DNA from: a virus
Reading direction: 5' to 3' (one strand)
Virus record (IMG/VR): IMGVR_UViG_3300035212_000888
Coordinates: 1 to 39,738 of that record
DNA: 39,738 bases
Shown: piece by piece, positions 22,890 through 30,941 of the stretch
Layout of the letters: every line of letters starts with the position of its first letter
How positions within the stretch are numbered: position 1 is the stretch's first letter
Notes under the pieces: model-generated
The model's input: only the letters and a program-made list of their open reading frames with translations
What the model was told of the DNA's origin: nothing
Databases searched by the model: none
Position numbers and translations under genes: made by a program

Positions 22890-23049
22890 TGGCATCCTTG
22901 GCCACGATCAAGCCCCAGGCGGCGGCGAGCGAAGCGGCGATCAAGCCGATGTCGGGCAAGCTGCCGGTCGAGAGAAATTCTTTGGCGCCGGTGGCAATGG
23001 CGATGAGCGCCGTGAGGACGCCGAGTGTAGTAGTTTTCCAGTTGTTCAT
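22876..23049 (-). CDS. holin-like membrane protein
   Basis: 57 residues beginning MNNWKTTTLGVLTALIAIAT. Two hydrophobic segments (TLGVLTALIAIATGA and IGLIAASLAAAWGLIVA) separated by a short turn and ending KDANARG. This is the size and layout of many small phage holins next to amidase genes. Confidence 0.6.
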   Translation of the reverse strand: MNNWKTTTLGVLTALIAIATGAKEFLSTGSLPDIGLIAASLAAAWGLIVAKDANARG

Positions 23050-23053
23050 AATG

Positions 23054-23260
23054 TTATTTGTTCTCCTTTTGTTTCCTCCGAAGGTCGTGGTAGACCGAAA
23101 GTAGCGTCACAACGCCGACCGCGAGGCCGACGCATAGACCGGCGATCCGCAGGTATAGTTCTAGGTGGCTCACCATGCTCACCGCCGCCGATCCAAGGCT
23201 GGCAAACGTGCCGAGGGCGCCGCGCTCGACTGTGCTCATGTGTGTCTGGAGTAGGTTCAT
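23054..23260 (-). CDS. small membrane protein, second holin-type candidate
   Basis: 68 residues. After an N-terminal amphipathic part (STVERGALGTFASLGS) comes one strong transmembrane helix (LRIAGLCVGLAVGVVTLLSV) and a basic tail (HDLRRKQKENK). ATGA overlap with the upstream gene supports the MNLL start, although an internal ATG at 23239 is possible. Holin, antiholin or pinholin roles cannot be told apart from sequence. Confidence 0.5.
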   Translation of the reverse strand: MNLLQTHMSTVERGALGTFASLGSAAVSMVSHLELYLRIAGLCVGLAVGVVTLLSVYHDLRRKQKENK

Positions 23261-24036
23261 GGCAGGCCGAGTCCTTGGCCGAGGGTGGATTTGTAGACGT
23301 TGTGCAGAGACAACTGTTGTGCCGTAGTAAGTCCGTCTCCTGCCACATAAGCCAAGGCAAGGGAAATTGTCCCGTTGTATGGCACCGCATTTGTCGGCGG
23401 TGTTTGAATACCAATGCTTACAGACTGTGTGCCGCTCTCGTCTGGCAGAGAAGCTATGGTTGCGTCCAAAACGCCGTTGACGGTGCCAAGCGTGTTGGCC
23501 CCCTGCGTTCCAAGTCCGATGGATGCAAAACCCGAAACGCTTCCATTGCTTCCGGGCAAATTATTTGTAGCGGCACTTGAGCGCGTCAAATACGCATACC
23601 GATTTGCGGAATGCTTTCGCACAATAGCAAACGAAGTTGCCAATGTGGTGCCCCACGCCGAAACCATCGCGCCAGTCGTAGCAGAACTTGAGCCAACGCC
23701 CCACAATGTAAATTTAGGTGTTGGCCCAATCATAAGTGGCGTTGTGATGTGCGTGTTGCTCGCCGCCACAAAGTCAATGCCATCAGCCCCGCGAGTCGGA
23801 TTGTTGACCATCGTCCCATTGAACGTGCCAAGCCCGCCCAACGAGAACATCGTGTTCCCCGTCGCAGCATTCTGACTGCTCCGAAGCGGCCAGCAGACCA
23901 TCGAGTTCCACAAACCAAGCTGGTTGACCCCTTGGGCAAAGTCGCGGATCTGCTGACGTGGGAGCGCAGCGGTGATCGCGCAGGTGTTTAGAAAACCCTG
24001 CACATCAAGCTCCCACTTGTTTTGCGAACGAAGCAT
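23257..24036 (-). CDS. putative receptor-binding/fibre protein with LamG-like beta fold
   Basis: 259 residues from ATG 24036. After an N-terminal helix comes NQLGLWNSMVCWPLRSSQNA and SLGGLGTFNGTMVN, a segment I have seen in fibre-like proteins of many environmental phages; the rest is beta-rich (FTLWGVGSSSATTGAMVSAW; ISLALAYVAGDGLT). Pattern resembles concanavalin/LamG-type carbohydrate-binding domains. Lies between fibre genes and the lysis cassette. Function inferred. Confidence 0.5.
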   Translation of the reverse strand: MLRSQNKWELDVQGFLNTCAITAALPRQQIRDFAQGVNQLGLWNSMVCWPLRSSQNAATGNTMFSLGGLGTFNGTMVNNPTRGADGIDFVAASNTHITTPLMIGPTPKFTLWGVGSSSATTGAMVSAWGTTLATSFAIVRKHSANRYAYLTRSSAATNNLPGSNGSVSGFASIGLGTQGANTLGTVNGVLDATIASLPDESGTQSVSIGIQTPPTNAVPYNGTISLALAYVAGDGLTTAQQLSLHNVYKSTLGQGLGLP

Positions 24037-24040
24037 GCGG

Positions 24041-24424
24041 CTAGATAGCTTCGATTGCTGACCATGCTGCGAGCAGCCCGTCCCGCAGTTCAGCGGGCAA
24101 AGACTCGCTGGAGAACACAACGGAGCGTGACCCCTGCGCGGCGTGCGCGGTAACGGCGGCGGATAGCTTGGCGCGACTTGAAGTCACAGATTGTGATTCG
24201 TTGCCTTCGGCGTCCACCGTTGTCTCGTATTCGCTATGCGTGCCGTCTGGCTCCAAGAACACTTGGCCGACTGTCTCGTTTTCTGAGAGTTGCGCCTGAA
24301 GCCAACCAAGCAGGGTTTGTGCCGTAGTAGCGAGTTCGCCGTCCAATGGGACGGTTGCTGTTGTTGCATATTCTCCGCTTTTAGCGAAGCGGGTTAGCTG
24401 GTTGTTGGAGAGTAGAAGTTTCAT
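24041..24424 (-). CDS. hypothetical late protein
   Basis: 127 residues (MKLLLSNNQLTRFAKSG...). Mixed strand/helix, with a Thr/Glu-rich middle (EYETTVDAEGNESQSVTSS). Unknown; sits in the fibre cluster, 4 bp from each neighbour, and may be a fibre assembly or appendage component. Confidence 0.5.
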   Translation of the reverse strand: MKLLLSNNQLTRFAKSGEYATTATVPLDGELATTAQTLLGWLQAQLSENETVGQVFLEPDGTHSEYETTVDAEGNESQSVTSSRAKLSAAVTAHAAQGSRSVVFSSESLPAELRDGLLAAWSAIEAI

Positions 24425-24427
24425 AAG

Positions 24428-25942
24428 TTAGTTCAGCGGTGGTATTTCGGCGTCGATGGAGAAATAACGGATGCCTGCGGCATCGGTGCCCACCCCGGCA
24501 TTTGTGCTGTCCCATCGACTCCAGTACTGCGGGGAAACAATGCTGGTATTTGTTGACAAATTTAACGCGACCTCTGCACCTTGTCCCGTTCCGTCTGCCA
24601 CGCTTCCGTACACTGTATAGGGTGCTGCTGTTGTGTTGGTGCCGTAGCGCAGCGTAAGTAAAACTTCGTGACCGCTGCCGCCAGAAGTCCGCGCCCAGTT
24701 GGTTTTTCCGGTATTAGTCATCACAACCTGACTTGCGTTGGTGTGGCCAATCGCCAGCACCCAGTTGTTGCTGGTGTGAGGTCCGAGGTTGCGGAAAACT
24801 GCCGTGCCGTTGGTCACTACAGAGCCAATCAAATCGGTCCACGTTGGAGCATTGGTGTCCGTGGTCCCCGCCGTTGAAACAACCCAGACCACGTTGCTGA
24901 CCGCAATGCGATTATGCAAAGTAAACGCTGTTGATGCGGCCCATGAATTAGTCGGTTGTTGCACCCAGAATAGGCCAAAGGAATCTGGTGCTGCCCAGAA
25001 GTTGGTGTTAACTGCACCGGCAAAAGAAAAACCAAATGCTAGGTTTGCGCCACCCGTTACGCTATAATAGTTGACTACATGACTCCTTGCCGTAAATGCA
25101 CCACCGTCGATTGGTCTCCATGCGGCCTGCCCCGTTATATTGCCAGCACCAAGCCGCAAGCCAAAACCTGCGGCGGTAACCGCGCTGCGGTTGTTGGTCG
25201 TGTTGCCATACACCGCCAAAGACCCGCCCCAGCGGGGGCCGCGATTGCCCACTACGCTGGCGTTGACACCGTTGACTGCCTGCCACAAACCAACTCCCTC
25301 CAACCCAAACCAATAAGTGGTCTGCATCTTGTTGCGCGGATCGGCAAACTCTTGGCCGACGAGATCCCGCGTCATCAAGCTGGATGCACTGCTCGCCGTC
25401 TGCGAGGGCGCGGTGTTCGCTGTCCCGCCCAAGGCCACATCAGTCAGATCCCCGCGTTCTGCAACCGAGGCATTGGTCGCGCCTGTGGCGACGAGGGTGG
25501 CGGCTTGGTTTGCGCCGAGGGTAAGCGATGCGCTGCCGCCTTGGATCGTGATGCCGTTCCCCGAGTTGATCACCAGAGCATTCGTGGTTGCGTTGATTAA
25601 ATAATAGAACGCTCCGAGTCGGCCATTGCCGATCCGGTTAATCGGCGTGCTGCTCGTAATGCGGATCACGTTGGCGTTGTCGGGCAGCGTGAGGCGAAAT
25701 TCGGAGAACCCACCGGACGCAACATCGGCGCTGTCGAGCGCCCAAGTGGCGGGCGTGGCGGTGTTCAAGCTGCCAACTGAAAGCGTGCCTGCGACTGAGA
25801 CGTTGGTGGCGAAGGTTGCGGTTCCAGTGACCGTGACGTTGGTGCTGAAGGTTGCCGGAAGCGGGAACGTTGTCGGCGGGTTGTCGATCTGACCGTAGGC
25901 GGTGCAAGCGGCCAGCAGCAGGATGGTGAGCAGGCGGTTCAT
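24428..25942 (-). CDS. fibre-like protein with N-terminal signal peptide
   Basis: 504 residues. MNRLLTILLLAAC (lipobox LAAC, Cys13) TAYGQ is a secretory or lipoprotein signal. It is followed by FSTNVTVTGTATFATNVSVAGTLSVG, a repeat typical of fibre shafts, and then Asn/Thr/Gly-rich beta sequence with Trp-rich motifs (TWAL, AAPDSFGLFWVQQ, YWSRWD). Virion proteins normally lack signal peptides, so the product may be exported, or the hydrophobic N-terminus may anchor the fibre. The fibre assignment rests on repeats and neighbours. Confidence 0.55.
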   Translation of the reverse strand: MNRLLTILLLAACTAYGQIDNPPTTFPLPATFSTNVTVTGTATFATNVSVAGTLSVGSLNTATPATWALDSADVASGGFSEFRLTLPDNANVIRITSSTPINRIGNGRLGAFYYLINATTNALVINSGNGITIQGGSASLTLGANQAATLVATGATNASVAERGDLTDVALGGTANTAPSQTASSASSLMTRDLVGQEFADPRNKMQTTYWFGLEGVGLWQAVNGVNASVVGNRGPRWGGSLAVYGNTTNNRSAVTAAGFGLRLGAGNITGQAAWRPIDGGAFTARSHVVNYYSVTGGANLAFGFSFAGAVNTNFWAAPDSFGLFWVQQPTNSWAASTAFTLHNRIAVSNVVWVVSTAGTTDTNAPTWTDLIGSVVTNGTAVFRNLGPHTSNNWVLAIGHTNASQVVMTNTGKTNWARTSGGSGHEVLLTLRYGTNTTAAPYTVYGSVADGTGQGAEVALNLSTNTSIVSPQYWSRWDSTNAGVGTDAAGIRYFSIDAEIPPLN

Positions 25943-26257
25943 TTAGATTCCTTGCTTGGCAACGTAAGACTTGCCGGAACTGCTGCACCGAACGCGGACT
26001 TCCTGCGATGGCACCCAGGCTGAATTGAATGTCACACTGCCGCCGGGCTGCACGACAATGCCGTCTGCGGCCCCTGCGTTAGCGCCGAAGTTAATGCTCA
26101 TCACGGTGTCACTGATGTTTTGAAAGACGAAGTAGGTGCGCGACTCGTTGGCGACCATGACGATGTGGGAGCCCGCTGCTGCGGCGCCGGAGGTTGTCGA
26201 GCTGTGGTCAAGCACATTGCCGGTGGATGGTTTGGTTTTTACGTTAGGGAATCCCAT
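25943..26257 (-). CDS. small beta-rich virion protein, possible head decoration/fibre
   Basis: 104 residues. SHIVMVANESRTYFVFQNIS then DTVMSINFGANAGAADGIVVQP and GSVTFNSAWVPSQEVRVRC show regular strands, like small phage proteins with a beta-sandwich head-fibre or base domain. The start at 26257 is the first ATG after the preceding stop. Stops one base before the next gene. Confidence 0.5.
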   Translation of the reverse strand: MGFPNVKTKPSTGNVLDHSSTTSGAAAAGSHIVMVANESRTYFVFQNISDTVMSINFGANAGAADGIVVQPGGSVTFNSAWVPSQEVRVRCSSSGKSYVAKQGI

Positions 26258-26273
26258 AGGTTTTAGTAGTTGG

Positions 26274-26894
26274 TTAGTATTGCGAAACCTGCGCGGTCCA
26301 CCTGCGGACCTGCTTTTGCTGGTAAGTAAATTTCTCGGTCTCCTTGACGAGCGACAGTTCGGCCCGGCCATACATGACCTGCGCTTTGTCGAGTTGGCCG
26401 TCTTCGGTCAAGAGGTCGCCGGTGAGGCTGAACTTGAGGTAGTCGGCTAGGATCTGCGGGACGGTCTGGGCAAGCGCCGTAGCGAGGACGGTGGAAAGCT
26501 CCGTGGCGGGCAGCCGGAAGCGGACATAGATGGTGTCAGGGCAATCGCTGGGCAGGCGGATCTTGTCGAGGTCAAGACTGAATGCGATTTCTCTCGGTGC
26601 GGCGTGTGTGCGGGTATCGTCTTGATAGACGGCAAATACGTCCCCGATCTCGGTCTCGCCGGCTTGCGCAAGGTCCAGGTAGATGTCCTCGTCCACTCCG
26701 GTCTGCGTGGTCCGCTCTTCGGTGCGGCACAAATCGGGCCAATCATAAAACTCCCAAGCGTCCCGAAGGTGGCTGGCGAGGTTATCCACCATGATCGTCT
26801 TGGTGGTCGTGGGCAGGTTGTCGATGCTGCTGCCATCCAACCCGGCGCGGCTGGCGGCGTTGGTGATGATACTGGAGACGGTCACGGTTTTCAT
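26274..26894 (-). CDS. head-tail adaptor-like protein (tail tube A type by position)
   Basis: 206 residues, helical with MKTVTVSSIITNAASRAGL at the start and FYDWPDLCRTEERTTQTGVDED, PREIAFSLDLDKI, then VRFRLPATELSTVLATALA. The long helices and final region (KVQVMYGRAEL type) resemble podovirus gp11/adaptor proteins placed between portal and nozzle. ATGA overlap with the upstream gene. Family not proved. Confidence 0.45.
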   Translation of the reverse strand: MKTVTVSSIITNAASRAGLDGSSIDNLPTTTKTIMVDNLASHLRDAWEFYDWPDLCRTEERTTQTGVDEDIYLDLAQAGETEIGDVFAVYQDDTRTHAAPREIAFSLDLDKIRLPSDCPDTIYVRFRLPATELSTVLATALAQTVPQILADYLKFSLTGDLLTEDGQLDKAQVMYGRAELSLVKETEKFTYQQKQVRRWTAQVSQY

Positions 26895-27169
26895 GCTGCC
26901 TCCTTGATCAAGACGATCTGCGCGGCCTTGCCGGCGAAGGTGTAGTCGCTGTCGCGGTTGACGTTGCCAGCGGAGGAGCGGACATAGACTCCTGCGGCGT
27001 GACGGCTGTAGAGCGGGATGCCGGAACCGGCCAAGACACGCCAAGCCGATCCGACCGGCGCCGAGGCGTCGAGCGGGAGGTCAGCGTAGGTGCCCACCTC
27101 GCGGGCCAGCGGCGCGGCGGCCGATGGGGCGCTGGGAGCAAATCCTCCGGTTAAAGCGTTGTAAGTCAT
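26891..27169 (-). CDS. small virion-associated protein
   Basis: 92 residues (MTYNALTGGFAPSAPSAAAP...). A Pro/Ala N-terminus, then a strand region with VGSAWRVLAGSGIPLYSRHA, AGVYVRSS and DSDYTFAGKAAQIVLI. Such small repeat-like domains occur in phage fibre or head accessory proteins. Coupled by ATGA to the adaptor-like gene downstream and by a TAATG overlap to the gene upstream. Confidence 0.5.
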   Translation of the reverse strand: MTYNALTGGFAPSAPSAAAPLAREVGTYADLPLDASAPVGSAWRVLAGSGIPLYSRHAAGVYVRSSAGNVNRDSDYTFAGKAAQIVLIKEAA

Positions 27170-27387
27170 TAGCTGCGAGTCACGGTTGCCAGCGGCGTGT
27201 TATCCACGGTTGGGGGCTGCGTCCGGTAGGTGAAGTTGACGGTTGCGACTACAGTGCCCGAGGCGCCGCCTTCGCGGTAGGTCACGGTCTGCGCGTTGTT
27301 GGTCGAGCCGTAGTAAGCGAACGAAATGTAGTCATGCTGCGGGATGTTGAGCCCGGCGACATTGCGGACGGAAATGTTTGGGTGCAT
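27169..27387 (-). CDS. small hypothetical virion protein
   Basis: 72 residues, strand-rich (NISVRNVAGLNIPQHDYISF, TVTYREGGASGTVVATVNFT), of a size and style common just after phage portals. Begins 4 bp after the portal stop. Function unknown. Confidence 0.5.
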   Translation of the reverse strand: MHPNISVRNVAGLNIPQHDYISFAYYGSTNNAQTVTYREGGASGTVVATVNFTYRTQPPTVDNTPLATVTRS

Positions 27388-27391
27388 GGCG

Positions 27392-29485
27392 TTAGGCGGC
27401 GGGCTGTCCGCCCATTTGCTGCTGTTGACTTATTTGTTTCAGCGCAGGCTGGGCGCCAACGCGGCCGATGACGGCGTTTTGCTGCTGCTGCAACTGGAAT
27501 TGGAACGCCTGGGCGCGGGCGTCGATCATCTTTCTGAATATCTCGTCCTGTTGATAACGCTGCTGGACGGCTGGGTTGCTTTGGACAATGCCCTGCAGGG
27601 TTTGCAGACGCACCTGTGCGTTTTGTCCGCCTTCCTTGAGCGGGGGTTCGGTGCCAGCGGCGATTTTGGCAAATGCGCCTTGCTCGTCTTCCTGCTCGGC
27701 TGCGGTCGCGGCGCCGATGTCTTGGACCAGCATGCTCGCCATGTTGGGGTCCACCGCTTGGAACATGTATTTGATGAGCCCAACGCGGTCGATGACACCG
27801 AAGCTGTCCATTGGGACGAGGATCTTGGCGAGGTAGTCGAGCTTCGCGCCCAAGGCTTCGGCATCAAGCATGCGAGCATCGAATTCTGCCGTGATATCAA
27901 ACCTGCCGCGAATGTCCTGCGGACTGGCGTTGAAGGGAAGCTGGTTGCCGGTCACCCGGGCGACTTCCTCGGGTGTCATGTACTGCTGCGCGAGGGCCAT
28001 CGTTTGGACAACGCAGAGCTTCATGTCGAGGAGCCAGCCGTCGATCAGCTCTTGGGTGTGCAACATGGAGAGCTGCGGGGCAACGCCCTCGGCCATGCGG
28101 CCGAAGTAGGTGTTTACGTCAAGGCGGGTCGCCTGTTCGATTTCGATGCTGCCCTGCGAGAGGCGCGGACCCTCCATCCATGAGATCTCGCCCTGCCTGC
28201 GCTCAGGGATCTGGACCCCGGGCCCCATGACCAAGTCAAACTTGCCGCGGTTCGCCGGCACGCGAAGTGGAGGAAGCGTCTGGAGACTTGTGGAATCAAC
28301 CCGGGCGTCCCTCTGCACCTTGATCTCTTCCTGCGCGGTCTGCACCAGCTCGGGGATGCCGCGGGACTCGAGGATAGGGCGCGTGGTGCGCTCGCGGCAA
28401 AGCTCAACGAAGGGATAGTTGCCGTGCGCATAGGGCAGGATGTCATGCAGGGCGACCTTGTCGGTCACGTTGAAGGACATGATGGTGCGCGTGACACGGA
28501 CGGCGCCGGTCTTCTCGTCGATCTCTTTTCTGAAGACGTGCCAGATCTCAACCATGTCCCGGAGCTGCTCAGGGAAGAGACGGTCGGTGCGGCTGATCGT
28601 CATGTTGACGCGCCGGAGCTGGCCCTTGTATTTGCTGGCGCGCTCTACCCAGTCTTCGTCCCAGCCTTCAATGTTGCCGCGCTCGCGCAGCTCAACCTCG
28701 GAGAGCAGCTCACGGCGGGCCACAAAGGGTGCGCGCTGGATGCTCCAGGTATTGCTAGGAAAGATGATGTCCTCCCAGGGCTCCAAGGCCGTCCACATCG
28801 GCTTAGACTCAAAAATGTACGGCGACTCCCATTCGACCGCTCCCTTCTCGCGGAATTGGCGGACCTTGGTGACGCTGCCAAGCTCAGGGATAACTTCGCC
28901 CATGAGCTGCGCGGCCAGCTCTTCCTGCAGGGGATCAAGGACAACCTCAAGGAGGGCCTGCAGGTTGGGGTCTTGGGACTCCTGCAGCATCATCATGGCG
29001 TCTTCCATGCTGAAGCTCTTGATCTCGGTGCGTGTGGTCTTGACCCAGTCGATGGCCATGACGGCGAGGCCGTAGGTCTCTCTAAACTCAGCGGCGAGGC
29101 GGACTTCCCGGCGAAGGTCATCAAGACAGTGCTGGAAGAGGAGCCACTTGAGGACGGCCTCGGCGGCGCTGCGCTTGTCGATGTCCATGGACTCAACCGG
29201 CTGGACTTGCACGCGCGCTTTGAAGAACGAATTGACCAGCATCGTGACACGCTCGGAGATGATCTGGTCAGCGAGCCGGATGCGGACATCGCTGGAGCCG
29301 TCGAATGGAAACGGCTGCTTGCCGAGGGCGCCTTTATGTTTGCGGCCGTCTTCGCTCTGCCCGGACCAAATGCAATAGCGGGTGTTCCAGTTCCTTAACT
29401 TTTTGTGGACATAGGTGCTGCCGTCAACATCTGCCTGGTCGATCTCGTAGAGGATCTTGGAAATGTCTTCGCGGTCGAGCTTCAT
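27392..29485 (-). CDS. portal protein
   Basis: 697 residues from ATG 29485. Starts MKLDREDISKILYEIDQADV; YHEL-like helices with SSDVRIRLADQIISERVTML, long helical stem parts, and a Gln-rich C-terminus (QFQLQQQQNAV ... ISQQQQMGGQPAA) like the coiled tail of large podovirus portals. Gene order (terminase, scaffold, capsid, portal) supports it. Start in an ATGA overlap with the preceding 112-residue gene. The family could be P22-type or a related long-portal lineage. Confidence 0.75.
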   Translation of the reverse strand: MKLDREDISKILYEIDQADVDGSTYVHKKLRNWNTRYCIWSGQSEDGRKHKGALGKQPFPFDGSSDVRIRLADQIISERVTMLVNSFFKARVQVQPVESMDIDKRSAAEAVLKWLLFQHCLDDLRREVRLAAEFRETYGLAVMAIDWVKTTRTEIKSFSMEDAMMMLQESQDPNLQALLEVVLDPLQEELAAQLMGEVIPELGSVTKVRQFREKGAVEWESPYIFESKPMWTALEPWEDIIFPSNTWSIQRAPFVARRELLSEVELRERGNIEGWDEDWVERASKYKGQLRRVNMTISRTDRLFPEQLRDMVEIWHVFRKEIDEKTGAVRVTRTIMSFNVTDKVALHDILPYAHGNYPFVELCRERTTRPILESRGIPELVQTAQEEIKVQRDARVDSTSLQTLPPLRVPANRGKFDLVMGPGVQIPERRQGEISWMEGPRLSQGSIEIEQATRLDVNTYFGRMAEGVAPQLSMLHTQELIDGWLLDMKLCVVQTMALAQQYMTPEEVARVTGNQLPFNASPQDIRGRFDITAEFDARMLDAEALGAKLDYLAKILVPMDSFGVIDRVGLIKYMFQAVDPNMASMLVQDIGAATAAEQEDEQGAFAKIAAGTEPPLKEGGQNAQVRLQTLQGIVQSNPAVQQRYQQDEIFRKMIDARAQAFQFQLQQQQNAVIGRVGAQPALKQISQQQQMGGQPAA

Positions 29486-29820
29486 GGAACAATAATGGTG
29501 GTGTTGCGCGAGGTGTAGGCGACGGCGGTCTCGGGGTTTTGTTTTTTGAACCAACGGCGGAAGCCTTTGTCCTTCCAGCAGTCATCCCCAAGGTGTTTCT
29601 TCCAGGCGAAGTAAGCGTCCGCCGGGATGTCCATGACGTGCTGCCCCAAGCCTTCGACCGTGCAGTGTTCGATCTGGTTGTTGACTTGGGCGACCTTGGC
29701 GACCTCCACGGCGGCGAGGGCCTTTTGTGCCTGCCAGCCGCGCTGAAGTTCCTCGGCAACGAGGAACGACATTTCTTCGCCGAGATCAGCGACTAGGTCG
29801 CTGTAGATTTCCTCTGCCAT
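29482..29820 (-). CDS. hypothetical protein between capsid and portal genes
   Basis: 112 residues (MAEEIYSDLVADLGEEMSFL...). Mostly helical, with GWQAQKALAAVEVAKVAQ and a Trp-rich C-terminal half (FAWKKHLGDDCWKDKGFRRW). Unknown; position suggests a head-assembly or connector factor. Confidence 0.5.
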   Translation of the reverse strand: MAEEIYSDLVADLGEEMSFLVAEELQRGWQAQKALAAVEVAKVAQVNNQIEHCTVEGLGQHVMDIPADAYFAWKKHLGDDCWKDKGFRRWFKKQNPETAVAYTSRNTTIIVP

Positions 29821-29827
29821 CTAACTG

Positions 29828-29883
29828 CTGCGCCGGCAGGGGTTACCTGACGGCGCAGTGTGTTAGAACGCTGAGGGAGCGTT
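29828..29883 (-). terminator. two hairpins after the capsid gene
   Basis: AACGCT-GAGGG-AGCGTT (29867-29883) and CTGCGCCG (29828-29835) paired with CGGCGCAG (29851-29858) lie just downstream of the capsid stop. No U-run follows, so they may be attenuators or RNA-stability hairpins that raise capsid mRNA over portal mRNA. Confidence 0.4.
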
Positions 29884-29893
29884 CAGTCGGTGA

Positions 29894-30907
29894 CTAGGAA
29901 GTCGCCGAGAATTTGCCCATCGCCTTCGGGGTCATGACCGCGAGGGAGACGATGGCATCGACCAAGCCGCGAGGACCGCCGCCCATGTCGGGAAGCTCGT
30001 CGAAGCGGGGCTTGCGTCCGTACCGGATCATCAGATGGTCCGCGTTCACAACGTAACCGCGAGCGAACTTCTCAGCGTCGGTCGCAGCGGCGGCCGCGAG
30101 CAGAAGGCTCGGGACGATTTCCACGGTGGAGAAGTCGCCTTCGTACAGGCTCACGTTGGCCGTGAGCTTGTTGCTCTCGGCGCTCTGCGCGGTCTGACGG
30201 AGGTTGAACACGTTGGCCGTGGCGTTCACGGTGAAGCGGGTGAAGTTGGTGATCGCGCGCTTCAGCGTCGGTCCGCAGACCAAGACGAGACGATCGGTCG
30301 TGCCGGTCTGCTCGTAGATGGACTGGAGGACAGCCTGGAGGTTGCTCTCGGTGAGAGAGGCCGTGGCGGTCGTGTTGACGCTGGCGGTCGGAGTGCGTTG
30401 CGATGAAGCAACAGCGAGGTCCGTTTGCGCGCCGTTTTGAATCCACTTGCCGAGGCCCCGGGTTTTATACGGAGTCGAGGCACCGGATTGCTCCTGTGAC
30501 TCGGAATCGGACGAGATGATCGCCTCAATGTCACGCTTGAGTTCAGTCAAGGCAACGGCCGTGGCGCGTGCAAATTCGCGCTTCTTACCAATCGCGGCGA
30601 CATCGGCCACGTTGGCTTGGAAGTCATCGGTCTGGAACGCGCGGCGAACTTTCTGGGCGCGGGCCGAGAGAAGCACACGGTTGGAGGCTTCGTCGCTGTA
30701 GGTGCTGACATCGGCCGAGGACATGACGCCGTCGAGAACCGGGGCGCTGTAAGCATCGGCGAGGTAGCTGTAGATACCAGGATTAGTGATATCGGGGCCG
30801 ACCTTCGCAATGCTGGAAGAGATCGGGGTATTTTTTGCATCGACAACGCTGATGACATCCATGAGGTCTTCGCGCGTTCCGACTGCGGGGAACAAGGTTG
30901 CTGCCAT
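29894..30907 (-). CDS. major capsid protein (SU10/DUF5309-like)
   Basis: 337 residues. Start MAATLFPAVGTREDLMDVIS then KNTPISSSIAKVG, YSYLADAYSAPVLDG and SNRVLLSARAQKVRRAFQTD. This order, with a SDSESQEQSGASTPYKTRGL loop before LGKWIQ, matches HK97-fold capsid proteins of the SU10 type that I recognise from many podophages. It follows the scaffold gene and precedes portal genes. Two hairpins follow the stop. Confidence 0.8.
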   Translation of the reverse strand: MAATLFPAVGTREDLMDVISVVDAKNTPISSSIAKVGPDITNPGIYSYLADAYSAPVLDGVMSSADVSTYSDEASNRVLLSARAQKVRRAFQTDDFQANVADVAAIGKKREFARATAVALTELKRDIEAIISSDSESQEQSGASTPYKTRGLGKWIQNGAQTDLAVASSQRTPTASVNTTATASLTESNLQAVLQSIYEQTGTTDRLVLVCGPTLKRAITNFTRFTVNATANVFNLRQTAQSAESNKLTANVSLYEGDFSTVEIVPSLLLAAAAATDAEKFARGYVVNADHLMIRYGRKPRFDELPDMGGGPRGLVDAIVSLAVMTPKAMGKFSATS

Positions 30908-30941
30908 AATTTTAGGTCTTTCTTGGTTTTAAGGTTTTTCT

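Noticed and set aside
27392-29554. Longer portal start at 29554
   Set aside because: The extra N-terminal residues overlap the previous gene in another frame and look like noise; the ATG at 29485 has an ATGA overlap.
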